Shown piece by piece: positions 23,833-34,067 of a stretch of DNA of 64,000 nt. The translations under genes and the position numbers were made by a program. The notes under the pieces were generated by a model. The model saw nothing but the letters and a program-made list of their open reading frames with translations, was not told the DNA's origin and ran no database searches. The number at the start of each line of letters is the position of its first letter. Positions within the stretch are counted from its first letter, which is position 1. Location: the NCBI GenBank assembly GCA_003117195.1, contig BDSI01000074.1, positions 124,001 to 188,000 on the forward strand. Direction: 5' to 3'. The DNA comes from Eudorina sp. 2006-703-Eu-15 (lineage: Eukaryota; Chlorophyta; Chlorophyceae; Chlamydomonadales; Volvocaceae).

Positions 23833-25998
23833 CTACCCCTTCACCTGCGCCGAGCAAAGCGCGTGGAGCAGCACGTTCAGCTGCACCAGCCCCACCGCGC
23901 CCGTGTTGGCAAAGTGCACCCCGTCCCAGGTGGCGTCGTGCAAGATGCGGGATGCGCTCCACGTGTCGATCACCGGAATGGCCTCCCTCCCGGCAGCAGC
24001 CGCACCCGCCCCAACCGCACCAACCCCATCCCCACCAGCGCCGTTCCTCGTGGTCGCAGTCCCCAGCCCCGCTGCGCCCTTCTTCGCCGCCGCAGAATGA
24101 ATGGCCTCCTCCGCCTCAAACACCGGGTCCGGCACCTCCCGCCACGCCGCCTGCTCCTTCCCTGCCTCCTCCACCAGCGTCAGCAGCTGCCGCCGCCAGT
24201 GACCTCCCCTTCCTGGCATGGCCCGTCGCAGCCATTCCAGCACCCTCGACGCGGAGCCGCCGTCCTGGTCCCCTCGCTCGTCCAAAAACGCGTGGGAACC
24301 AGACCCCAATCCCGTCGCCGCCGTCGCGTGCCCGGCGGCGACCTCCGCTTGCGACCGGGCAGGGCCCCGCGCGTGTGACTGCATGCGCATCAGCTCCGCG
24401 GGCAGCGCACCGCTCATCACATCGAGCGCCATCCGGTTGTAGAGGGCCAGCAGCGGGTCCGTGCGCCAGTCCACGCCCGCAGACTCCAGGCGTGCTTTGA
24501 GGGAGGACATGCACGTGGTGACCCAGAACACGCGCAGCCCGGGGCGCGCGCGCGAGAGGTCCAGCAGCACGTGCCGCACGCGCAGCAACTCCCGGAGGTA
24601 CCGCAGAGCGCTGTACGGCGCCGGGCCAGCCCGGTACGACGCGGGCCACTGGCCGAAGTTGGCGACCACGTCTGTGCAGCCGGCGGCGGCGAGGGGTTCC
24701 CACAGCGGCGCGGCGGCGGAACTGGTGCCGCTGCTGCCGTCCTCACCGCTGGGCCAGTCGTTGCCGAACTTCATGCTCTCGTAGTACGTGTTGTCGGATG
24801 TCAGGAGCTCCTTGGCCGTGTTGTTAACGGTGCCTCGGAAGCCGCCCTGCCACAGCGCGAGACTGTTGTGGAGGTACCGAGTGTGGGAATCCCCGATGAA
24901 ACAAACACGCCGGCCGGAGGTAAGACACACAGCCGGCGTAATAGATTCCAACGCCGGCGGGGCAGGCGGCGGCGAGTCGCCGGACGGCAGCGCCTGGGAC
25001 GGCGGCGGCAGGCCGGCGAAGGCACGCAGGCGGCAGGAGTACGGCTGCCAGGTCAGCCCCGCCGGGTAGCTGTCCAGCCGCAGCAGTTCCCGCTCGGGGC
25101 CGCTGCAGTCCGCGGCTGGGTCCGCTGTCGTGTACCAGATGCAGGTGCGCAGCAGCGCTGATGCCGTTGTGGCGGTGGCGGGGGTGGCGAGGGGCCACTC
25201 CGTAAAGTGCCAGCGGCCCGGCAGGGGTCCGGTGTCAGGACACAGCGGCAGCATCGCGGAGGCACCGCCGCCGTCGACGTCGCGCTTCTGTCGTCGGGAG
25301 CGCCTGCGCTGGGCCTTGAACCGCCGGACGGTGTCGTGTATGCTGACCACATCGCCGAGTACAACGGTGTTGTTCGGCGCGCTCGTCCAGTGCTGTCCCG
25401 CGAGTCTGACGCGCGGACGCTCTACGGACTTTGCGCCGATGCCGGGGCTCGCCAGCTGCACGTCGAGGGTGAGGTACCCTGCCCACGGCTCCTGCAGGGC
25501 CCTGCTGGCGTTGGGTTTGAGGAACGTGAAGCTCGAGTACAGCATCAACACCTCGACCGAGAAGAGCCCTGGATTGAGCAGCTCGTACGAGGCGAGCGCA
25601 AAGTCCGGTCGGCAGTATGTGGGTTCCAGCAGCCACAGGCCGTCTGGGCCCGTAACACGCAGGCGGTAGATGGCGGTGCCAGTCGCGTCGGCGTGTCCAA
25701 GGTATGCATCCCTCGTCCGCTCCAGCACAAGCACGCCTGTCGCGTCGCCGGTGAGACAGTGATGCACCTTGACAGGAAGAGATTCACTATCGTAAATGGT
25801 ACACTTGGCCTCTGCCAAGGCCAGGAAATACTCGTAGCAGGTCGGTGCCCCGCGAGCTTCCGTAGGGAACAAAGGCGCCTCTGTTGCAATAAATTCCAAT
25901 GAAGAAGCTTCTGTTGCGCCTGCTGTGGCGCTTGCTAAAGTCGCAAGAGGAATTGCTAGAAGAACAAGGCATTGCCGCAGAATTTTATTCATGATCAT
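23833..25998 (-). CDS. SGNH-hydrolase / PC-esterase-like secretory protein, intronless
   Basis: A single uninterrupted frame of 721 residues, unusual among its intron-rich neighbours. The N-terminus MIMNKILRQCLVLLAIPLAT then LASATAGA is a signal peptide. Residues about 50-330 form a poorly conserved region with a basic patch (RRFKAQRRRSRRQKR). The catalytic part carries CFIGDSHTRYLHNSLALWQG, a block-I GDS(H) motif with the nucleophile Ser, then TDVVANFGQWPASY as block III and, near the C-terminus, TWDGVHFANTGAVGLVQL, whose D-x-x-H supplies the last two triad residues. This order fits the GDSL/SGNH superfamily, particularly PC-esterase or TBL-type O-acetyl-handling enzymes. The substrate is unknown; polysaccharide or glycoprotein O-acetylation/deacetylation is a possibility only. 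An Ala/Gly-rich insert lies between blocks III and V. Confidence 0.8.
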   Translation of the reverse strand: MIMNKILRQCLVLLAIPLATLASATAGATEASSLEFIATEAPLFPTEARGAPTCYEYFLALAEAKCTIYDSESLPVKVHHCLTGDATGVLVLERTRDAYLGHADATGTAIYRLRVTGPDGLWLLEPTYCRPDFALASYELLNPGLFSVEVLMLYSSFTFLKPNASRALQEPWAGYLTLDVQLASPGIGAKSVERPRVRLAGQHWTSAPNNTVVLGDVVSIHDTVRRFKAQRRRSRRQKRDVDGGGASAMLPLCPDTGPLPGRWHFTEWPLATPATATTASALLRTCIWYTTADPAADCSGPERELLRLDSYPAGLTWQPYSCRLRAFAGLPPPSQALPSGDSPPPAPPALESITPAVCLTSGRRVCFIGDSHTRYLHNSLALWQGGFRGTVNNTAKELLTSDNTYYESMKFGNDWPSGEDGSSGTSSAAAPLWEPLAAAGCTDVVANFGQWPASYRAGPAPYSALRYLRELLRVRHVLLDLSRARPGLRVFWVTTCMSSLKARLESAGVDWRTDPLLALYNRMALDVMSGALPAELMRMQSHARGPARSQAEVAAGHATAATGLGSGSHAFLDERGDQDGGSASRVLEWLRRAMPGRGGHWRRQLLTLVEEAGKEQAAWREVPDPVFEAEEAIHSAAAKKGAAGLGTATTRNGAGGDGVGAVGAGAAAAGREAIPVIDTWSASRILHDATWDGVHFANTGAVGLVQLNVLLHALCSAQVKG

Positions 25999-26176
25999 TT
26001 CAAAAACATTCCGTAATCAACAACAAAATGGCCACGCGACATCATAATAGTGGGTGGTCTGCGTAATAATACATGCCTTCTTCTTACTGGACATCAGGTT
26101 GAAAGAAGTATACAAGGATCACAAGCAAGTTAGGATTCGGTTGTTTGAAAATGCTCGGAAAGCCTCAAGTGCACTC

Positions 26177-26728
26177 TGCCGTACCTGTGGTGTCGGACGT
26201 TGACTTTCACGACAATGATAACGCCTTACTCAGACAAGCAAGCAGAAAATTCTCTGTATTTTCTTTTAATATGGAAGTTGCCATGAGCAGCTCCGTGCAG
26301 CAGTTATGAGATGGTCGAGATGGTGAGAGATACGCTTTGTTCGCAGCATCTCTGTTGATAAGAATGCTGCCTATGGTCATCAAAGAAGATGTGAAGATCG
26401 ATGAGGAGAGCAGGTATCAGTATAGAAAGAAGTCAAGACCTCGTCGTCCGCAGACGCGGATTCCATCTGTAAACTGGAATGGTTTTAGTTTATAAAAGCA
26501 GCTTTAATTTCAACAGAGATGCTGCAAAAGAATCGTTTCCAAAGCGCCATCTCGCGCGCACCTGCGGCAACCTCATAATGGGCGTCTCCCACTTCAAAGG
26601 CAAGCAGCTGCAAGGCTAAGAGTGGGACTTTGCAGCTTGTCTCGATTTCGTTTTTTCGATTTGTGCATCACCTTGTCTTAGTAAGGCGTTATCGTGAAAG
26701 TCAACATACGACATTTCAGGTACGGCAT
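26177..26728. mobile_element. Long imperfect fold-back element (MITE-like or hairpin-RNA locus)
   Basis: The ends pair as inverted repeats. The left arm TGCCGTACCTG ... GTTGACTTTCACG ... GATAACGCCTTACT matches the reverse complement of the right arm AGTAAGGCGTTATCGTGAAAGTCAAC ... CAGGTACGGCA. Pairing continues inward: GCAGCATCTCTGTTGA near 26347 pairs with TCAACAGAGATGCTGC near 26511. The whole 552 bp could fold into one long imperfect hairpin centred near 26450. No open frame of note lies inside. No clear target-site duplication was found. Confidence 0.75.
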
Positions 26729-27486
26729 GCACCCCTAACCGCCCAACGGCCGTCTTGCCACTTCAGCTGCAGATGACAGCTCCGCGGGCGTTCACCGTTA
26801 GCTCGTGCACGTGTTGTGGACCTCGCTGGAGAGCTCACAGCAATGTGACAGCCTGATAATAGTGCTTATCGGTTCGGCACCGCTGGTTCGGCCGCACAAC
26901 ACGGCTCACTGCCCGCAAAGCGTGAACCGTCGTGGACTTCAATTGGGTCAGGGCTCGCTGTTGACTACGCAGCTGTCGCGGGTTTTCCAGGAGCCAAGCA
27001 CAGTCGACACACCGGCCCCCACCATGTGAGAGGGGCTGGACGCTGGAGCCGTCTTCTGACCCCGTAGATGCTGCAGCTCCCACATGCGGTAGGCGCGCCG
27101 GCACCCGGCACCAGACGGCAATCTCGATCCCCCTTGGCGTCCCCTTTCCACGACACATCCCCCCCTGGCAGCCGGCAGCTCGCGCTCAGGCTCGCATTCC
27201 CCTCTCTTCCCAAACCCAAACAAAACTGTTCACGCTGCAGCCGCCTGCGCTTGGGCCGCCGCCCACCCACCCCGGTCTGCTGGCCCGCCTGAGAGCGCCT
27301 CTCACCGCACCTCTCAGCGGCACCGCACCCACATGGAGTGTGACCAGTCAGCTAATCACACTCCACTCGCCAGGCCAGTCATCAGGGTTCGACTGCGGTA
27401 CTTTCACCCGACCGGCGGCCACCAATGAACCGACACCGCACCCCGTCTCGGTAAATGCAGCGTTGCCCGGCAGCCCTCCCTCCTCA

Positions 27487-27487
<1 letters not shown>

Positions 27488-27521
<34 letters not shown>

Positions 27522-27524
27522 TTG
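27488..27524. repeat. (CCCCGA)n hexanucleotide repeat
   Basis: About six units of CCCCGA. A similar run in the opposite orientation, (GGTCGG)n, lies at about 30520-30548 within an intron of HisRS. Confidence 0.85.
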
Positions 27525-27992
27525 AAGGTGAGACAGGCTCCTCAACCTGCGCCGCGCAGGCGACGTCCCGCACCCTCGCCACCTCACGAGTTGCGGCGGA
27601 CCGGGGGTGTCCATTCCCCGCGTTCGTTCCGGAATCATTGTCCGATCTAACCTCTGCCACCGGCGCCGTCGCTGCGCCCTTGACGTCTGTCTTGGGGCGC
27701 CCTCCACAGTCGCCCCGACGTTCTCCCCTCCCCTTCCTTCTCCGTTCTCCCCTCGCCCTTGAAAACCATTTTCTTGCGTTTCGCTCTTAACCGCTGCACA
27801 GCGTTGGCCGCCCGCTGCGGGTCCGCTTCCCGGACCCACAACCGTTCGGACTGTGAGCTGCGCTTTCCCTTACCCCCTAGCCCGCTCCCCGCTGTCCCTC
27901 GTCTCCCGCCCTCCCCCATTCCTGTCTGCCCCCCTCCCCGTCGTCTGTTTCCCAAAGGACACGGAGCCCCCCTGCCTGGTCGCGCCCCTGCC

Positions 27993-30900
27993 TCACGCCA
28001 GCGAGTCCGCGGGCACCTCTGTCTGCTGGAACTGGGCCAGGTCCCGCACCACCACGTTGCCCCGCTCCCACTCGGACGCCCCCACCAGCACCAGCCGGGA
28101 GGCGCCCAGCCGCTCGGCGTGCTGGGGGTATGTAGGTGCAGGGGGAGGGAGGGCAGGGGAGCGGAGGCGAGGTTGGGGAGGGTACAGGAAGTTGGTGGGG
28201 GACACGGAAGGAGGAGGAGGAGGGCAGGGGATGGCGGGAGGGTACATGAATTTGGTAGACGCGCCCAAGCTGCGCTCGCTGCCAGGGCAAGGGGCCGGGA
28301 GGAGGGCTTTGATTGCCGCGGGGGACTCCGCGCGGGTCCCAGCGCACCAGGCATCGCGGGGCCAGAATCGCGAATGCAGGTCGCCATTATACGGCCGAGG
28401 CCAGCCGCAACCTCAAACACGGGTCAAGGACCCTGGCCGTGGAGCACCAACTGTGGGACTGTGGGGGGCCGCATCCCAAGTGCGAGGCGCGAGGATCTGT
28501 GAGCAGCGGCCACGATGACGATGAATGAGGCCCCGAGGGGTTACACACCCCGATGGCTTGGGCCCAGAGCGCCGGGGCAGAATGCCAACACGCGGATGCC
28601 TGGGGCCGCCCCGGGCTGGTGGTCCTGCTGCGGGGGCTGGGCGCGTCCCTCTGACCGGGCGTGACGGCTTCCGCAGCGCTGGCTCCGCAGCATGCGGGCG
28701 GGGCGGGGGGCTGCGACAAGGTGCACACGCACCCATCTGGCGTGGCGTTTCCACCTCTCCCCCTGCCGCTCGCTGTTTCCCCATCCGCACCTCCATCTTG
28801 CACCCGTGGCTTACCCCCAATACCAACACCGGGTCATCACGCCTTCCCGCCTGCTTCAAACAATAGTTGGCGCACCGAGAGCCCCTTCCCCCTCCTCCGC
28901 CCCTAACCCCCATCCGCCGCACCTTGAGCGCCCACTTCATCTTCTTGGCCTCCAGGACCAGGTCCACGCTGCGGCCGCCCCGGCGGAGGCGGGTGGCGAT
29001 ACCGCTGGCGGCGGGGCGCAGGGAGGCGTCCAGGGGCACCACCACGTCGTCCACCTGACGGAGGTGGGGGGCCACGAGGGGGTTACATTGAAAAAAGAAA
29101 TAAACCCGAAAAACGAACCTGGGCACACCCAGAAATACTCAGAATACGTACGAGGGGGCCTCATGATGGCGGGCCATCAGGACACAGGATGGATGGAGTG
29201 TGCGCAGCGGCGGCAGCCCGGCATGGCAGAGCGGGCTGGGACATCCGATGATTCGGTTTCCAGGCCCTACCGCAACCACCGTGATGCAAGATTCTCTGGA
29301 TTCACACCAAACCAATGTGCCTGGTTGAAGTCACGGCCCTCGGTGACGGACTGTTGCTCCGCACTCGAAACGGGTACCCAGGCCCCTCCGTGCGATGCTC
29401 ACTTGTTCCTGGTGGCCCCTCCTTGAGACAACCATAAACGCCGCCACCGCAAATGGCCCCAGGAACCTCCGGTGCCAAACACCAATTCAGAAACAACCCG
29501 CAAAGACCCTGCTGTACCTCACTCCACGCCAAGCCCCCGCAGCCCCCGAACCTTGTGCCCCGGCGCCGGCAGCTTCCCCCTCTCCTTGAGCAGCTCCACA
29601 ATCACGGCGTCGCCAAAGCCGAAGCCCGCCATCGGCGCGTTCTCGCCGCCGAACGCGCCCAGCAGCTTGTCGTACCGGCCGCCGCCGCAGATAGCCCGCA
29701 GCTTGCCCTCCCGGTCGAAGCCCTCGAACACGACTCCCGTGTAGTAGGCCAGGCCGCGGACCACGGAGGGGTCGAACACCAGCCAGTCCTGTCAGGGACG
29801 GGTGGCATTGTGCGACGGACACGCGGAGGAGGCGGAGGACGAGGAGGGGGTACGGTGATTGCGGAGGGCGGAGGGTTTCGAAGGAAACCGTGCCGAAGGG
29901 GGAGGGTAGGTCATGGGGCAGGGGTACGGCCTCGGGTTGGTGCGCGGGAGGACGAGCGGGGGCGGACCCGTATCCGGATCTGTTCCGGAATGCCGCGCGC
30001 CCTAGCTCCACGGATTCCCACTAGAACCCCCTGGGCGGCCCGCGGCCACGTGCCACTACGGCCCCACACCCTGCCCCTCTTCCCGCCTGAGCCCCCGGAG
30101 CACAGACACATACTCCCCTGGCTTCCCCTCCTCGCCTTCGCCCCGCTTCCTTCCCCTTTCCTCCCTCATGCCAATCAAGACAGCGAAACCGCGAAAAGTT
30201 CCTGCCTTCCCTGGCCCCCCTGCCACTCACCCGGTAGCCGTACCCCTCAGCCAGCTGGAAGAGTCGCGTCAGGTCCCGCACCGCCTCGCTGTCCGCCCCC
30301 AGGAGCGCGGCCAGGTCGTCCAGGGAGCGCAGGGCCATGGCGGAGAGCACACCGTCGATGGTGGAGGGCGCCACACCGATGGACCGCAGCTCCTCCTCCA
30401 CCTTGTCGCTGCGGCGGCGCGGAGGGCAACAAACCGGACGCGGGCGCGTCAGAGACAGTAACAACCTTGGCGCGCGTGGGGGGCGGGGCGGGGACCCGTC
30501 GGTGCCAGGGCATCAAGACGGCCAGGGTCGGGGTCGGGGTCGGGGTCGACGACCTCACGCAGGTGCAAGGGCAGGCCGGGTGAATGTCGTTGGAGCTCCG
30601 GTCCCCCTCCCTCCCTGGTGCTGGGTCACTGCGTCTGCGTTATGGGGCTGACGGACTGCCCAGTCGTGCATGCGGCACCGAGCCGGGTGCGCGAGGGTGA
30701 CCGCCCCGCAGGTCCCGCGAGACCCGGGTGAAAGCGGACCTCCGTTGAGGGCTCCGCCCGCTCCTTCCCCCGGTCTTTAGGGCCCCTCCTCACCGGCCAA
30801 TCTTATCCATCTTGTCCACGATGACACACACGCGCGCGAACGACTCCGGCGGCACGCCGTACTGGGTCATCACCGACTGGAGCACCTGCGGACATGGGCC

Positions 30901-33503
30901 GGCGCCGGGCGGGGATGCAGGTGTGCGGCGGCATGCCCTGACCCCCACTGCCGCCGCCCCAAACCATCCCAACCCAAATGGAATCCTCCCAAATCCTTCC
31001 TGGCGCTTCCGTCCTGTTGCCCCCGTGCCGCCCCGCATCCCAGCTCTTTGCCCCGACAGCCCGCGGACCACCTACATGCACCTCTTGGCACCGCCTGGCA
31101 GCTCCCGACGCCTCCGTAAACCCCCGCGCCAGAACCTCCCGGCTCCGCCCTTTCGGCCCCCTTGCCATCCATCATCTGCGACGGCCCTCCCCAGCCCTTC
31201 CCGCTCGCACCTTCCTGCTGGACACCTTGATCCCCACGTCCTCCCCGCTGAGGCCCACCCGCTCGAAGAACATCACGATCGCCGCCAGCAGCTCCGCCTC
31301 CGCCTCCACGCCCGGCACCCCCACCACGTCCATGTTCCACTGGTAGTGCTCCCGCCTGGCGAGGGAGCCCGAGGGGAGCCCGAGGGGGATCGGGGGCGGG
31401 GACGGAGTCCCACGGCGAGGGAAGGGTGAAGGGGAGGGCGTCATGCGCTGAGGGCGGGACCTGGGGCCTTGCGTTCCTCGCGTTCCTCTCTACCCGCCCC
31501 TGGTACCCTCGTCCGCTCCATAAACGAGCACATCTCCCTCGGACATCGGGGCTTGGGGTCTTGACTGGCATCAACGCCAATGCATGCGAGGGGCGCCCCT
31601 GGGGGCGTGGTCCTCGACACAGACCTTCTCTTTGCCTATAAAGACAGCGAACCCGCAACAGAGGACCCCCCCCGCTCCGCTGACGGGCCTCGGCGGTTAC
31701 GTCTGGGGCCACTTCAAGCATCCTTCACGACAGCGGCAGCCGCAGCCGCCCCCCATCGCGCCCTCCCGCCGGCCCCTGATGCAACCCGGCCACTCAACCT
31801 CACCAGGGAGCAACAGGACGCCTCCGTGTCCCTCCCGCGCCCGTCAGACCCCACTGCACCCTCTGCCCTCACCCCCCTGGCCTGGTTTCAATTGAGTACA
31901 TCATGCTTTTCCCACGTTACCCCCCCCTGGAGCCCCGAACTACCCACCTGCGTCCGCGGGTCATCCGCTCGTACCGCCAGCACTGCCCGATTGCGAACCA
32001 CTTGGCCGGCAGCGGCAGCGCCTTGCCTCGCTGCAGCACCAGGCGCGCCAGGGAGGGCGTCAGCTCGGGCCGCAGCGCCACCCGACGGCCGCCCTTGTCC
32101 TGGGGAGGCACAGCGGGAGGGGAAAGAGGCGCGAGGGGCGAGGGCGGGGTCCAGGGGTTTGCGTGGGGGTGCAAACACTCTCAGTGACTGCCAGAGATGG
32201 AAAGCTGGGGGAGGGATGCAAGCCAGGTACGCAATAGCAGCGGCCCAGGAAACGCACGTGAGGCCGGGTGCTGTTTAGTTCCAGTTTTAGTAAAAGTGGA
32301 GGCGGCTTGGGGCTTGGGGGGGTTTGGAGTACAGGAATTTGGAGACATATGCATCCGGGGGTGGGTGGGTGGGGGTAGTTGTGGCAGGCCAGCAAGCTTT
32401 CGTGGGAGGGGCTGCGACCGGATGGTGATAGCGGTGTTAGGTGGAGACGAAACACAGTTGCGGATTTCGGTCAGACAAATTGGGATCGAGCATTGATGTG
32501 ACGCGAAAAGCTATCCTCCCCCAATCCCCAAAATCCTAAAGCCCACACCAAACGGACGCAGAGACGCAGCACCCTGCCTCGCCGGGCGGCAGCTGCAGCA
32601 GCGGCCGCAGCAGTGCACCGGCCCCGTACCTCGAAGTTGTACAGCTGGTCGGTGATCTCCTCGCCCGCCTTGCGCACGAAAAGCTCCTCACTCTCCAGAA
32701 CAGGCGCGTCAAACTGCTCGAAGCCGAAGGCCGCGCTCACCGCCGCAAACTCGCCAAACAGCCAGTTGCGGAGCCGCATGTCTTCGGGGAAGAAGTCGCG
32801 GGTGCCTGTGCGGGTGACGGGGGATGGAGGGTGGGTTTCGACGTAGCGTGTGTGTGTGTGTGTATTGCGTGTGGGGTTGGGTCAACGCTTGCAATACAGG
32901 AAGGACCAGACATCCGGGTGCCGGTAATTGGGGTGGGAAGGGGGGGCACCTCCGGGAAAGCCCTATCGAGCGAGTCTCAACATCAGGGTTCACGAAAGCG
33001 GTGACAGGAAGGTCTGCCATGCGCGACTTGGATGGGTTACCTCGGGGGGACTGTGTGTCAATCATCCCTTTCTCAGTCCGGCCGGTTGGCTCCGTCACCT
33101 TGCCCGCAACCGTCCTGCCCTCGCCAGCCTGCCGAAGGGGCCGGATTTCGTTTGGAAATAACCTTGCTTCATTCTTTGTAATCCACCGTGACTGGGGAAA
33201 TGACATAAAATGTCTGCAGACATTTTGGGGGTGGGTACTCCGCCACGATCGTATGCTTGCCACACAATCGTGAGGTCTTACCTGCTTAGCTGGGGCCACA
33301 GTAGCGTCTGAGGCAGCAGTTGCTGCATTCCATGTACCATTTCTCCTTTTCGGCAGCCTGCTGTGAACCGTGTAAGCCTCCGTGAACGGTCGCCGCGTGC
33401 GACCAACGCCGCGGTTTAACCTTTCACGGATCATTTCGACCGAAACCTCACAATTGCCTCCCGCACCTCTGTCCGAATCAATTTCCTTGGGTGACTCAGA
33501 CAT
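27993..33503 (-). CDS. Histidyl-tRNA synthetase, organellar/bacterial type
   Basis: Nine exons: 33503-33041, 32805-32630, 32099-31948, 31355-31211, 30885-30794, 30408-30231, 29788-29552, 29054-28923 and 28121-27993, giving up to 567 residues. It charges tRNA-His with histidine. Class II signatures are in order: [17 protein letters not shown] (motif 1 region), [19 protein letters not shown] (motif 2), [18 protein letters not shown] (the His-specific loop) and [14 protein letters not shown] with [14 protein letters not shown] (motif 3). The last two exons give a short anticodon-binding domain. It most resembles the plant enzyme targeted to plastids and mitochondria. Exon 1 reads straight through a stretch that also has good splice sites (donor before 33281, acceptors near 33195 or 33137), so the transit region may be shorter. 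A second ATG at 33434 gives an Arg-rich, transit-like N-terminus. Confidence 0.92.
28239..28291 (+). repeat. Intronic GGTAGAC/CTGCGCT repeat (HisRS last intron)
   Basis: GGTACATGAATTTGGTAGAC followed by CAAGCTGCGCTCGCTGCCAG matches the family member in the naphthoate synthase intron (63576-63635). A weaker partial copy precedes it at about 28180-28200. Confidence 0.65.
29080..29141 (-). repeat. Dispersed repeat with GTATTTCTGGGTGTGCCC core (copy 2)
   Basis: This is the inverted counterpart of 12591-12655, lying in the HisRS intron between 29054 and 29552. On the minus strand it reads AGTATTTCTGGGTGTGCCCA then CGGGTTTATTTCTTTTTTCA. Confidence 0.75.
30166..30200 (+). repeat. Intronic ACAGCGAAACCGCGAAA repeat (HisRS)
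   Basis: CATGCCAATCAAGACAGCGA then AACCGCGAAAAGTT. Related copies lie at 31625-31657, 48320-48359, 53329-53363 and, inverted, 63686-63722. Confidence 0.7.
31625..31657 (+). repeat. Intronic ACAGCGAAACCGCGAAA repeat, diverged copy (HisRS)
   Basis: TATAAAGACAGCGAACCCGC matches the core with a few changes. It lies in the HisRS intron between 31355 and 31948. Confidence 0.55.
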
Positions 33504-33890
33504 TCTCGTGGACAGCAGTACGGCACAGATAAATGTTTTTCGTAGTGGAAGTTCTTTGGTCCGAAGTTTGGGAGAACTAGGCCCGAATGCAGCCAGCCTT
33601 CCACAAACAATGTTGGCATGTGTGTAGTTTAGCTCAGATCGGGAGCCTCAGCTGGGCCCGCAAACAACCGCGAGACGCAGCTGACAAAGCAGGGCGCCGG
33701 GCGTCCAGATGAACCGCGTAGGTCTTAAACACAATACATCGGTGTAGGTCATCGGAGGACTGTGCCAGTTGGTTAAACGTGGACGGTTCATAGCGGTGGA
33801 AACCCTTCTAACCGAGCTTCTCTTACTGGTGGAGCGCAAATGTTGTCAAAGGGACTTAAAAAGTAGGATTTGCGCTCGATGCTCGGGTGT
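33504..33890. promoter_or_regulatory. Divergent intergenic region, HisRS / Aurora-like kinase
   Basis: The two genes start away from each other here. The region extends to 34067 if the kinase starts at its in-frame ATG at 34068, or to 33890 if the alternative first exon is used. Specific elements were not identified. Confidence 0.55.
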
Positions 33891-34067
33891 ATGTTGTTTG
33901 ACGTAGCGAGGACAAGCCCCGTCACGCGGTTGTTTGCTCCGTGCAGGTTCAAGGATCGAATTTTCAGCGCCAGCCGTAAGGGTAGGTCCTGGGACTTGGG
34001 GTTCATGCAATCGGTAAGCTAGATATCATGGGGCGCTGCAGAGACCTTTGGGCTGCCTTCGTCTTTT

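Larger units (their letters stand above)
25999..27992. other. 2-kb gap upstream of the esterase-like gene and downstream of HisRS
   Basis: The first few hundred bases are AT-rich and likely contain the esterase promoter. The fold-back element 26177-26728 and a hexanucleotide repeat (27488-27524) occupy much of the rest. No gene was supported. Confidence 0.5.
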
